From positions 188,501 to 252,500 of the forward strand of contig JBANSL010000003.1 of the NCBI GenBank assembly GCA_037127255.1: a DNA stretch of 64,000 nucleotides, written 5' to 3'. Of the stretch, positions 23,046 to 33,640 are shown piece by piece (positions within the stretch are counted from its first letter, which is position 1; every line of letters begins with the position of its first letter). Made by a program: the position numbers and the translations under genes. Below the pieces are notes generated by a model. That model saw nothing but the letters and a program-made list of their open reading frames with translations. It ran no database searches and had not been told where the DNA came from. This DNA comes from Persicaria tinctoria (lineage: Eukaryota > Streptophyta > Magnoliopsida > Caryophyllales > Polygonaceae).

Positions 23046-24475
23046 TCATACAACCAAAAAAGGCGACCTGGGCGAACAGGAAATGACCAACACTCTCATT
23101 GTATGTGGCAGGGTAGTACAGATCACCCGTAACAGCGAGAAACCAGCAGGTAGACGACCGGAGAAAACCGCCGACGGAGGGGTTCAACATCGAAGAATAG
23201 CTACAACCGGATGACGCGGATGACAGGACGAAGGAGGCATGGACCCTCAAAGAGGTGTGGAATGGTGGATTGAGGCTCCTAGAGGAGATTTAGGGCTCGC
23301 GGTGGAGGTTTAGGACTCCCTCAAAAAGAGAGCGTTTTTTCATGGGTATTATTTTTTTTTCACCCACATTTGTCCTTGCGAGATATACATGATGCAAGAA
23401 AATCTTATATGTTTTTTCCCTTTCCCCTTCAATTCATTCGATTTGGGGAAATCAAGCAGCCCCGTCAAACCCCGACCCCGACGCTGAAGGAGGCAAACAC
23501 GGCTAGGACGAACGAGAGGGAGGAGAACCGGGGGCGACAGGGGCAAGTGACACTAGCTAGCGTCGAACAAAACGTTGTGCGAACGAAAGGGAAGGCAAGT
23601 GACACCTGTACACAGCGAGCCAAAACAAAAAACGAAGTCGCCATAGAAGCCAAAACCAACTAAACCAGAAGAAATCGCCATGGGAGCAAGCGAACAGAGC
23701 TCGACCGAAGGTAGGAGACAAACAATGACAGTCAAGGAGGGACTGAAACTCCAAATCGGAGGCCGAAATCGAAAGATCTGAACTCGGGAACCCGAAAAAA
23801 GACCCAAAAGTCAAACCAATTTGGCCTCTCCTGGGCTTATTACTCTAGTTGGAAATGGCCCCTTGATAATAATGTACGTACTTAAAAATTTTGAAATAGG
23901 CGCCGAATGTTAACGAGTGGGATTTTGATCTGCCTCCACCCTTTTTCTCTTTAGTGAAAAAATAAAGTTGATTTTGCTTATTACCATTGCATCTAGCCAG
24001 TCGGTGCAAATGAAATATAGGTTACCCTCGTTATCCAATATATATATATATATATTAGAAATACTAATTTTTATTTTATCTCTTGCACTTCTAAAAAAAC
24101 ATCTCATCAACTTACCCGTCACAACTAGAATGGAGAAAACTAGGGAAGACATGGGATGGGATGGGATGGGATGGGTTGAGACAGGATTGGGGCAATTCGT
24201 CCCGCGTATTTTTTCATGGAATGGAATGATTTTTTTTTTTTCAAATCCCGTCAGGTCTTATCTCTCATGGGACGGAACGAGACTTGTCCCTCGTAAGAAA
24301 CGAAAACCGAAGCATTCCTTCGTTGCCAATAGAGATTACTACAACAACAAAACATACCACAACGAAAAAAGTTGATGCAATACATGGGTATGTATTTGAG
24401 TATAATGTAATTTATTATTTTTAGTAAATAAATAAATAATAAGTAGTGGGGTGCGTAAGTAGTGGGATGAATAGT
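23046..24475. other. Intergenic, small simple repeats only
   Basis: A (TA)n run lies at about 24039-24055 and five GGGAT-type units at about 24152-24176. Open frames here overlap on both strands and show no domain. No gene recognised. Confidence 0.5.
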
Positions 24476-25585
24476 CATAGCCCCCGTTTTCTATGGTTCG
24501 CTTCGCGCCGTCCTCGGGCCCTAATTCCCTAATCCGAGTGATCGCCCTGGCTGCATCTTCATCTGTGTTGGTGGGTGGTGCCTGCTCTTCCCATCACTCC
24601 TCACTCCGCTGGTGGCACCGTCTCCTCCGGTTGCTCCGTCTGCCCATCTATGCTCGCGTTCGTGCTTGGCGTCGATTGGTTCTCCTGTTTTCGATTCCTT
24701 CGGCAATCGATTCTACATGTAATCGATTTGCTCTTCTGGATCCTTGTTGTTGGCGGTGTCTAGGCTTCTCTCGGGCGCCGACAACGACGTCGTTCGTTGT
24801 CCATCTCCCCTCCCGCTGCGGCGGGCTGCTGATGCCCTGTTGGGGGTCTGATGCACTTTGCTGGTGCTCAATCTCTATTAAAAAATAATATTAAAATTGA
24901 TGGTAAAAGGCCACAATTGGGCCCCCTTTGTGAAGTCCGTTGTTTTCCTCCTCTTGGCTGGTTCTTTCCTTAGTCTTGGCCCGAATAATTTTGCTTTGGC
25001 CAAGGTTGGAAAATCTAATAAATTTTGTGAATTAGCTTTAAATATTGCAATAATTAGTTGTATGTATATTCCGGAATCTTCTCTCGCTCTTCGCTCTAAT
25101 CGCGGTCGTACTTCATTTCCTCGTGGTGTTTGGGTGTCCGTCTGTTGGTTCGTGGTTAAATTCGGTTGAGGAGCAGTTCTGCGGCCCTGGTTGATCGAAG
25201 TGATCGTGTTGGTGGTGTTTGTGGTCTCCGAAGATCCCTCATCTAGGTGGGGGGAACGTCGTGTGATCCACACTTCCCCAGGAGTCGTCTTTGCCTTACG
25301 AGGAGTTCTGCTTTCCGTCTTTCCGGCGGCGAGACATCGTGTCAGCAGGTGCTGTCCCATGCGCTCGCTATCCACTTCACCACGCCGGGTTTCCGTCATC
25401 TCGTTGTTGTTTCCGCTTTTTTGCTTAGGGTTAGGGGTTTTTCCGGGTTTATTGTATGTGTTTATTTTGATGTATTATCTATTTGTATTTCTTCAGATCC
25501 TCGTGATCTCATCCTTCGGGATGCTCTCGGGTCGGCTAACCACCACCCGAATTTTTTCCTTATCAAAAAAAAAAAAAAAAAAAGA
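24476..25585 (+). mobile_element. Poly-A retroposon with TSD and LINE-like 3' end but no RT
   Basis: A 15-bp target duplication AGTGGGATGAATAGT lies at 24461-24475 and 25586-25600. The insert ends CGAATTTTTTCCTTATCA then poly-A (25566-25583), the LINE 3' signature also seen at 12312-12770 and 26734-26803. The interior contains no reverse transcriptase or endonuclease motif; its frames (for example 131 aa at 24493-24888) show no domain. It is probably a LINE-derived, non-autonomous retroposon, or a chimera of gene-like DNA and a LINE tail mobilised in trans. Confidence 0.75.
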
Positions 25586-25600
25586 AGTGGGATGAATAGT

Positions 25601-26458
25601 GGGGATGTGAGGTTAATATAATTAGATGATGTGACAAATCCTAATGAAATGGATGTTTTTTTTACTAATAAGTATGAAATTACGGAGCATATATAAAAAT
25701 GATACAATATTTTATAGCGTTTTTTACTTTTGAAAAACATGTTAAAAGGTAAAAATTAATTAATACCGATTAAATGTAGTAAAATAATAATAAAAACAAG
25801 GGATGTAATTGACTTTTTACGTACTTTAACATTCAATTAACAGAAATTGGTGATGGGTGTGATGTTGCAAAGAAAATGATTGTAACGGGTGGTTTTCTAC
25901 AATTTTAGTTCTAAGGAGTGGTTTCATGCAAAACACTTATGCAATTTTGTCTTTATTATAACACAAAATAGGTTTAAAAAATTGAAGGCCCGAAATTTTG
26001 GAGGCCTAGTGCGATTCCACATTTTGCACTTGCTAAGGGTGGCCTTGCAAATTGTAAATCAAAGTCGAAATCAAAGGTTGAAGATTGAAATCTTATTTTG
26101 TTCAATTAATTATATAGATCTAAAAATTAAGGTTGAAATCCAATTTTACTCAATTAATTGTAGATTTAAAATTTTCGAAAACAAAACCAACAAATCGTTT
26201 CAATCATGTTGAAACTTGGTTGAAGATTCGAAAATAAACATTATCTATAATCATTTACTTATAGATATATTTTATAAATTGGGACTTGGGATTGATTGAA
26301 AAGGTTAGGTGTGTTTGGTATCAGAAGTTTTTTGGGTTGTTGGAGACTGGAGTTAATTGAATGGTAGAAGTTGAATGGTTAATTGTGTAAACTATATGTT
26401 AAATTAACTTGTTGGTAAATTAGTAATGTGCTTAGTAACCTTAGCTGATAGGATAGTT
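25601..26458. other. AT-rich intergenic DNA, nothing recognised
   Basis: No coding frame with a domain and no clear repeat; a 107-aa frame at 25889-26212 is low-complexity and not supported. Confidence 0.5.
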
Positions 26459-26505
26459 TTTTTTTTTACGAGGACAATTTCGGGCAGGAGGAATCCTACC
26501 CGATA
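26459..26505 (-). mobile_element. Minimal 47-bp retroposon insertion with 18-bp TSD
   Basis: TTAGCTGATAGGATAGTT is duplicated at 26441-26458 and 26506-26523. The 47-bp insert starts with poly-T on the + strand, so it is the extreme 3' end of a LINE or SINE plus poly-A on the - strand. Its body (GGGCAGGAGGAATCCTACCC) forms a hairpin. Confidence 0.8.
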
Positions 26506-26733
26506 TTAGCTGATAGGATAGTTAATAAAACTAGTTGATAAAAGAGGAAAAATGAATAAATTTGTGTGTATAAAAATGAAAAGTTTCTGAAAAGTTTTGG
26601 GGTGTAGCCGTTGAAAATTCAATTTTAAAACGCTAATTAAAATATAATCTTATCTTTATTTCATTTAAAATTATATAATATTATAACAAAAAGCTCTGAA
26701 AACCTACTTTGTAACCAAACACAAGAGAGAAAG

Positions 26734-26803
26734 GTCTGCCGACTTTGTCGGCCTCTCGAGGTCCGGGCCTATTCGGCCTCGAATTATTTCTTTATCAAAA
26801 AAA
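26734..26803 (+). mobile_element. Minimal 70-bp LINE insertion with 17-bp TSD
   Basis: AAACACAAGAGAGAAAG is duplicated at 26717-26733 and 26804-26820 (its first A bases merge with the tail). The insert holds the hairpin GCCGAC-TTT-GTCGGC, a second hairpin, CGAATTATTTCTTTATCA and poly-A. It matches the 3' end of the LINE at 12312-12770 and is severely 5'-truncated. Confidence 0.85.
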
Positions 26804-26820
26804 AAACACAAGAGAGAAAG

Positions 26821-27240
26821 AGACTATGATCGGCAATAAGAGGGCTAGCAACGGGGAATCGTGTGAATCAAATGAGGGAGGTAGGTCATGAGATGTGGTG
26901 AGATGGAGGAGAGAGAACTTTGAGTCGAGGCAGAGACGCTAATGGGTAGATGAGCCTATAAAAGTCTGGCAAAAAACTGCTGCATTTTTTTTTGGAAGGG
27001 ATGTAATTAAACGGTGTCGTTTTGGGTGTAAAAGATCCAAAACGGCGCGTTTTGGGTGTACAAGACCCAAAACGACCCATTTTGGTTCAAAGTCGGGCAT
27101 GCTGGATGGGTGCGCTGATGCCCTCCCATTGACTGGATTTCGGCTAATGGAAATGTGCCACATGTCAGGGGTTTTAATTAAATTAAAACCCCCATTTCAC
27201 CCATAATTTTTTTTTTAAAAAAATTATATTTAAAGAGAAT
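26821..27240. other. Intergenic with tandem CGTTTTGGGTGTA inverted units
   Basis: Around 27010-27085, CGTTTTGGGTGTA occurs twice, with inverse copies AAAACG nearby, so the stretch can fold. No gene seen. Confidence 0.45.
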
Positions 27241-27580
27241 GGGTGTGTATGGATGCCAATTTTAGTAGTTAAAATTGGGGGTTAAAAATTTTAACCTTGT
27301 ATGGGGTTGTGTAGTAGGGGGTTTTGGGTTAAAATTGGGACTTAAAAAATAAGTCACATTTGATAGCTTTTTTGGTGGTTTTGGGATTTATTTGATTTGA
27401 AAATACAATTATACCTCTAATAACAACCAAATAAACTCTACTTTTTACAAATAAACTGTTTTTCATCCCATACGGGGTTTATATTTCACACAAAATTTTA
27501 ACCTTATTTGAGGTTAAATTTTTAACTTTAACCTGTTTATAAATTTTAGTCATTTTTTTAACCCCGACCCATACGGACCC
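27241..27580. mobile_element. Probable TIR MITE, 340 bp
   Basis: The ends GGGTGTGTATGGATGCC and, inverted, GGGTCCGTATGGGTCGG are similar. The interior is rich in TTAAAATT/AATTTTAA and self-complementary. No matching TSD could be read, so assignment to hAT or another superfamily is open. Confidence 0.45.
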
Positions 27581-27734
27581 GATATATTTTTATCTATCAA
27601 ATGACACCCATTTTGCATATATTTATTTGGATTTTTTTTTGGTATGTGTAACATATACTCCGTATTAAGGATTTAGACTTATATAAACACTAACATTAAC
27701 TTGTAATTTCACATCAAATTACACCATAAAAATC

Positions 27735-28262
27735 GGGGCGGATATTTTCACCGCTAATTTTTACTATTTCCACCACTAATCACCGCATAGGTATGCGGTG
27801 GTCTTAATCCACTTTTTTCCAGACCCACCGCGTATACATGCGGTGGATCCGTTGACCGTATACGAACCCACCACATAGGTATGCGGTGGGTTATGACGAC
27901 CGTATACATGCAGTCAGTTTGGGCAATTGAAAACGGTTTGTAGAAGCGTGTTGGCTATAAACACCCCAAATCATGCACGTCCTTAAGGACGTGCATGGTT
28001 AAAAGGGGTTAATTAATTTTTTTAAAATGCTAATTAGTCAGAGGGGTTGCACGTCGGTAAGGACGTGCATTTTTTACCTTTGGATTTGCGGTGTATCTAT
28101 CAACACCCTTGTAGAAGTGGCCCAAAACCGTCGCCATAATCTACCGCATACCTATGCGATGGGTTATGGCGACGGTTTTGGACCGTTATGACGACGGTTT
28201 TGGGCTGTTCTAGCGACGGTTCAAACCCACCGTATATCTATGCGGTGAGTTATGATGACGAT
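27735..28262. repeat. Fold-back element, left arm, rich in palindromes
   Basis: It starts with GATATTTTCACCGCTAAT and AATTTTTACTATTT, whose inverse closes the right arm at 34937-35045. The arm contains several CACCGCATA-GG-TATGCGGTG-type palindromes (27781-27800 and degenerate copies near 27829, 27870, 28140, 28225), a perfect 24-bp palindrome at 27973-27996 and a degenerate copy at 28047-28070. E2 inserted in the middle (TSD ACGAT). No transposase. The termini do not match CACTA ends, so the superfamily is unknown. Confidence 0.6.
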
Positions 28263-29789
28263 TGATGGACGGTTTTTAGTCGCGTTAACCGTATCAAAAT
28301 AATTTCGAACCTACCTAACTAATGTAGTGTGGTAAGCACGAGTCGATCCCACAGAGAATCAAGTTATTCCTAAGTTAAGTTTATCTACCAATTAATAGGA
28401 AACAGGGGGTTTTGAGTGATTGAAATAAAAAAGAAAATAAAATAAACTATAAACAAATTAATGCAAAACAATTTAGAGAAAATCGTTCTACCTACAACTA
28501 TCCACTTTATTTGGTTGAATTGATATTGTAATGAATCTCAAGTTCTAATGTCCAGTAATTGTTCTCAATTCAGATCGTGTAATAGCTTTTAGTCCTACCA
28601 GTCCTAAAAGCACTTATCACCAAATTACAAGGGAAAACCTTCACCAAATAATAAAGCAATAGCATTCAAACATGAATTATAATGAGATACAAGCGATTCT
28701 AACAACCCGTTAGAATAGCCTGTAATCGAATCTCCTTCACAATCTACCACAAGCAATCCGCGTATGGTGATTGTGTTCGCTACAGTGAATCTACAACTCC
28801 AAACCTGGAATTGGAAACCCTAGCAGTATGACTAGTATCGATAAACCTAGGTGATCAATCCAGATTAACCAATAATAAGCAATCAAGCAATAAACTCAGG
28901 AGATCGAAACAATTAACAAAGGACGAACAAGAGTAGAAAACTCACAATCAATCCAAACAAAGCTTCAAATCGTAGATAGAACGGGAGAGTTTATGTCTCC
29001 ATAAAAATAAAACAAAACATACTTAGGGTTAATGGTTGGAAACGGTAGTCGGCCGTATGTCACGTTCGGCCTCCCCACTCCTCTTGCCGTATGATGAAGG
29101 AATGTCTTATATATATAATATGACTAACTTCTATCTCCTAAATCTAATACGGAAGTATATCTAATTTATATAATAATTATATTACTATATATTAATTATT
29201 TCTATCTAATCTAATTTGTAATGCAATAACGGCAGAACTTGTAATTTGTAAGCCCAATCAATCACGTGGGCTCCTCCTTCCGATGTTCATCCGCTCCAAT
29301 TGCAAATGTTGCGATCAGTCCATTGTACGATCCGAGCCAGCCTGTCTTGTCTTTTAATTGCAAAATAATCCCACAATTTATGATCAACCTCCAAATTCAT
29401 ACGATCCAGCTTAAAGATACCTGAAATATATAAAAATACTAGTGTATACTCCGAAAACCAAATAATACTACCTCCGTTCCATAATACATGTCCTTTTACT
29501 TTTCAGCACGTTTTTTAAGGAGCGAAAAGCTCTATAAAATATTATTTTTTTAATTAATTTTTTAATATAATTTGATACTTGTTACTAATAAGTATCAAAT
29601 TATATAAAAAAATTAATTAAAAAAATAATATTTTATAGAGTTTTCCGCTCCTTAAAAAACGTGTTGAAAATCAAAAGACCATGTATTATGGAACGGAGGG
29701 AGTATAAATTAAGCTATAAAATACGTAAAATATGCTCTAAAATAATATGCAATTCTACACTAAAAACATGACTAAAATAGACCCTATCA
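28263..29789 (-). repeat. E2 3' LTR (contains a Stowaway MITE)
   Basis: 1527 bp including the 235-bp MITE. About 28532-28957 matches the E1 LTR closely while the flanks do not. Confidence 0.92.
29468..29702. mobile_element. Stowaway-like MITE nested in the E2 LTR
   Basis: Terminal inverted repeats CT(A/C)CCTCCGTTCC with TA target duplications (29466-29467, 29703-29704), the hallmark of Stowaway (Tc1/mariner) MITEs; 235 bp and almost fully self-complementary. The other E2 LTR has the empty site near 34845, with a single TA at the exact position, which proves insertion after E2 integrated. Confidence 0.93.
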
Positions 29790-29831
29790 AACTACCCCAT
29801 GCTTAGACTTTTGCTTGTCCTCAAGCAATGA
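29790..29831 (-). other. E2 polypurine tract and pre-PPT hairpin
   Basis: On the - strand the hairpin TTGCTTG-AGGA-CAAGCAA is followed by AAGTCTAAGCATGGGGTAG, which touches the LTR. The same order is seen in E1 and E3. Confidence 0.88.
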
Positions 29832-32133
29832 AAAACAATTATAGAATTAATCATCCCACGAATAAGATCTTCATGCCTTAATTTTAAAAAAGCAACATTA
29901 AGCAATAGGAGTCATGAATAAGAGAACAAACATCCTAGCAAGTATATGAGCGATCCAGTAGTAAAGGCAATTTTAATCCAACCTCACCGGGATAATGTGT
30001 TTCACTCAAGCTCTCATGTGTTTAGGCTTTAAAGCTCAACTCTCAACTCAATCCAAAATGCTCTATTCACCGTGAACGTCATTACTTGCAAACAACATCA
30101 TGAGGACTTTTATAGGGTTGTAATGAGGCTTTGGTAGGAACATAAGGCATGGGAAATATTTAGGTTTGTGGTGCTAAAAATCCGGGAAAAAGGAACAACA
30201 ACCAACCAGAACAACAACCAACCAGAACAACACCAAAACTTCCATACTTCGCAAACCATTCCAATAACATAAACTCCAATACACATCAATAAGCACTTTT
30301 CGATTCCAATAACCATACAACTCATGCAATTTTTTCATCCGGGAATGATGACTTCTTTTCTTTTCTTTTATGCTTACTTTTGCCCCTAGGTGAATTTTAT
30401 CCTCCCTAGGTCCAAGCTTACTAGACTTTTACTCCTAAGTGAATTTTATCCTCCTTAGGCCCCTAGTAATAAGTCATCTCTATTATGCAAGAAGGGTTAC
30501 CTTATTTTGGCTATGCCTCTCGCAATGCACAACCATACATACATCATCTCCACTCAAAGCAACTCCAATATAAAGATTTTTCACCAATTCTCTTCCTAAT
30601 TCCCGGATAGGGTCAGGCTAATCATTGGCTTTGATATATTTTTGTGGAGCTATCAAAAAGAATAGGCTTTAAGGCTCAGATGGGCTTCAAGCAAAGGATA
30701 ATATGCAGGTAGATAGGGTATAATACGGCTAAAGAAAACACGCCTCAATCATTTGAAATTCACAAGCAGCAAACATGTGCAATACGGTATTGAATTAAGA
30801 AGCATATGGAGAGTATAATCACACAATAAAAGCAAAAGGGAATAATATGTAAAGTCCTTATAAGACCAAAACAAACTCACAAGGGTCATATATTTTTTTT
30901 TTTTTTAGATTTCAATTAAACCTCAACTATGAATCATACTTGCTCAATTATATTCTCAAATCATGCTCCAAAATCATTTTCAAGCAATTCAATCAATTCA
31001 TGGGATTTATGCATTTAAGATCATAAAAATGAATTAGAGGACAAACTAAACCAAGATGGGTACCGTTACTAACACCTAAATGCAATGAAATGCATAACAG
31101 AAATTGAAAAAACAAAAAACACAAAAAAAAACTAACATATATATAAAAACGGAGTTACACATTAATTCCCCACCCCATGCTGAAAATCTTACTTTGTCCC
31201 CAAAGTAAATAAAAAGAATACAAGAGTAAGAGGAAACTCACAATGTAATCAGGCATTCGGAAAACCATTTAGTAGAAGCTTTGGGTGTTTGAGCAGAAGG
31301 TTCAAGCAACAACTTGGATCCAAATCACATTGTGAAACATCTTGGAGTCGGAAAAATATAGGCAGTCTTCTTTGCAATTTGTCCTGGCCAAAACAAAAGA
31401 CAAAGAAAACATACCACAACCAAACACATTCCAACGTTCAAGAAAAATATATCATCCAAGAATAGATGTACCAAGACTAGTATAACAAAAAGCAGCTCTC
31501 AGGCTCATCCACCTTTCAGAAGTAAAATCATGAAAAATTTGATGGATACAGAGAGCATGAGACAAGCGCCAATCATATAAATCACCTAGGCTAACGTAAA
31601 GCACAACCCAACGGTTTAGAGAGTAGCAAAAAGAACTCGGCTGATGTTAAACGTAACAAGAAGAAACCTATCAGCTCCAGAGAGTTTACAAAAAGGAGTT
31701 TTAAAATCATCATTGAGACATCTCAACAAAATCAATAGTATACCGACACAAGAGCAAACAGACTCAATGTAAAAATCTCAAAGTACACATAATGTAGTCC
31801 AGAAGAATGCTCAAATGCGAGAAATCATAGCACCTACTCTCCATAATCAAGGTAAACACAAGCTCAAAGTTGAATAACAAATCCCCAACAATTCAGAAAG
31901 AAACCAATCTAGTCTCAACACAATGCTCAGGTAAGCAGCAAACATCCAAGGAAGCACCCTAAACGAAAATCAATTGCGCAATATCAAATCATAATTCATA
32001 ACTCCAAATAAGCTCAAATGCGCAGTTATGCAGGCCATTGATTTGCTACCAATTTCACCAGAACACCACTAGATAGGGTTGAGAAGCCATACCTGCACTT
32101 ACCTAATCGAAATTGGAGTCCAGTTGAGAGAAA
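29832..32133 (-). other. E2 long 3' non-coding region
   Basis: No coding frame. It contains a tandem AACAACAACCAACCAG pair (about 30193-30232) and two copies of a CCTAGG(N)GAATTTTATCCTCC unit (about 30386-30465) whose CCTAGG ends can pair. T-runs lie near 30893. Confidence 0.6.
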
Positions 32134-32740
32134 TCACAGCCACGCGGAGCAACAACCATCATGGCGAGTTGGACTGGAGCAAAGCGAGGAACAGGGAACA
32201 ACAAACGAAGAAGGTCGGGGAGCAACAGCAGTGGGCGCTGTGAATGTTGGTGCGTGGCCATAGATGATGGTCAGAAAAGGCATCGGAGCGAGCAGTGGCG
32301 GTGGATTGCTGATGGTGATTGGCGACATCGGGGAGGTAGGGAATTCTGGTGACAGTCGCAAAGGGCGAGGGAAGGAGAGAAGGGCTGCTGCTGGCAATGG
32401 CGGTCGGCAGGAGATTGGCGCGGCGAGGCGATGCAGCGGTGGGAGACTGGTGGGCCGGCGATCTCTGGTGCCGACTGCTGGCGGTCGAGATGCAGAGAGA
32501 AAGAGAACAGCGAGAGAGATCTGGGCTTCCGTCGATGATGGAAGGAGGTGGCTGATGGTCGAGATGGCTGGAGGCTGGCGGAAGGAGGAGACGCGCACAG
32601 ATGGAAACAGGCCACCCTTGGGTTAGGGTTCCGTCGAGACAAGGCGAAGGGCGGCGATGGTTGGTGCGGGAAGGAACGAGGGAGACGGGGAACACTGAAG
32701 AGGGTTTTTTTTTTTTTTTTTTACGAATTAAAATAAAATA
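32134..32740 (-). other. GC-rich insert in E2, possible captured host exon
   Basis: Composition changes sharply from about 65% A+T to GC-rich between about 32134 and 32700. On the - strand it follows a poly-A-like run (T-run at 32704-32722 on the + strand) and ends at an AGGTAAG splice-donor-like site near 32100. Frames of 120-178 aa exist on both strands and are Ser/Pro/His-rich without a domain. Transduplicated leader or first exon of a host gene is a hypothesis. Confidence 0.35.
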
Positions 32741-32763
32741 AAATAATATAGTATAAATTAATC

Positions 32764-33483
32764 CTAACTAAAAATAAAAAGGGAAAAAGAAAAAATAATT
32801 ACCTTTGTTGGCTCACACAATCTCTCTAAGATCGATTCAGACATTGTTAAAGCCCTCAATAATTTGTCAAACTCTCGAGCATGACTCTCTGCAGAGGACA
32901 TGTAATACCACCGATTCAGTTCCATTGGTGGCTTCTCAAAATATGTGCTCCTCTTTTGCCATCTCTTAGCTTTTTGTCCGTTTGCACCCTCATTAAATTC
33001 AAACAATAGAATCCTCTTTGTCAAATTTTCATCATCTTGCTCATCTATCCAATCTCTTAAGATCTCCTTGTCAAGAGAGATGATAGCGTAGTCGTCACTA
33101 ACCACCACCTCCGTCTGCCTAGGAAAAATCTCTGAAATAATTGGAATTGTAATTGGTTGAGCCACTTGGATCCGCCTCATCTCATTATTGAAATCAATTT
33201 GGATCTTTATTAGTTGGGATTCCATTGCAGCAAAGTGCTCTTCCATACGGGGCAACATGGACGATCCTTGTGATGATTGTGGAGCCAGACATGGAGGTTC
33301 TAATTGTCCGATTTGGAGCTCTAATTGTGCAATCTCATGAATGATATCCATCTCACGAGAAAGTTGAGTTTTGCACAAATTGTATACTTCCTTAACCTTT
33401 CCAATCGGAACTCTAAACACTGGACAATCTTTAAATATATGATTAGAAACCCCGCAAAAATCACAAAATAAACCATGAGTCAT
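32764..33483 (-). CDS. E2 zinc-knuckle gag-like protein, about 239 aa
   Basis: The start was set at the ATG (33481-33483) giving MTHGLFCDFCG; the frame is open a little further upstream without an ATG. A CCHC zinc knuckle (CX2CX4HX4C, CDFCGVSNHIFKDC) lies within the first 25 residues, typical of nucleocapsid RNA binding. A middle part rich in charged heptads (LELQIGQLE, MEEHFAAMESQLIKIQIDFNNEMRRIQ) looks like a coiled coil. The C-terminal PPMELNRWYY and EFDKLLRALTMSE match the E1 protein. It lies about 140 bp after the primer-binding site. No protease or RT is present. A packaging role is inferred. Confidence 0.72.
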   Translation of the reverse strand: MTHGLFCDFCGVSNHIFKDCPVFRVPIGKVKEVYNLCKTQLSREMDIIHEIAQLELQIGQLEPPCLAPQSSQGSSMLPRMEEHFAAMESQLIKIQIDFNNEMRRIQVAQPITIPIISEIFPRQTEVVVSDDYAIISLDKEILRDWIDEQDDENLTKRILLFEFNEGANGQKAKRWQKRSTYFEKPPMELNRWYYMSSAESHAREFDKLLRALTMSESILERLCEPTKVIIFSFSLFIFS

Positions 33484-33620
33484 CTTTAGAGAGAACCACC
33501 TAGACACACGAACACAAACAGTTAGTAGCACGGGTGTTATGAACCGTAAGATAGGCTCACAACAAAGTTAACTATATACAATAATTGGCAAACACACAAA
33601 CAAAGAAATAAACTTTGATT

Positions 33621-33637
33621 CCCCGGCAACGGCGCCA
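33621..33637 (-). other. E2 primer-binding site, tRNA-Asp type
   Basis: On the - strand it reads TGGCGCCGTTGCCGGGG, three bases from the 5' LTR; identical to the E1 site. Confidence 0.92.
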
Positions 33638-33640
33638 ATT

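Noticed and set aside
24493..24888. 131-aa frame as a host gene
   Set aside because: It lies inside a poly-A retroposon with TSD; Cys/Ser/Arg-rich and with no recognisable domain.
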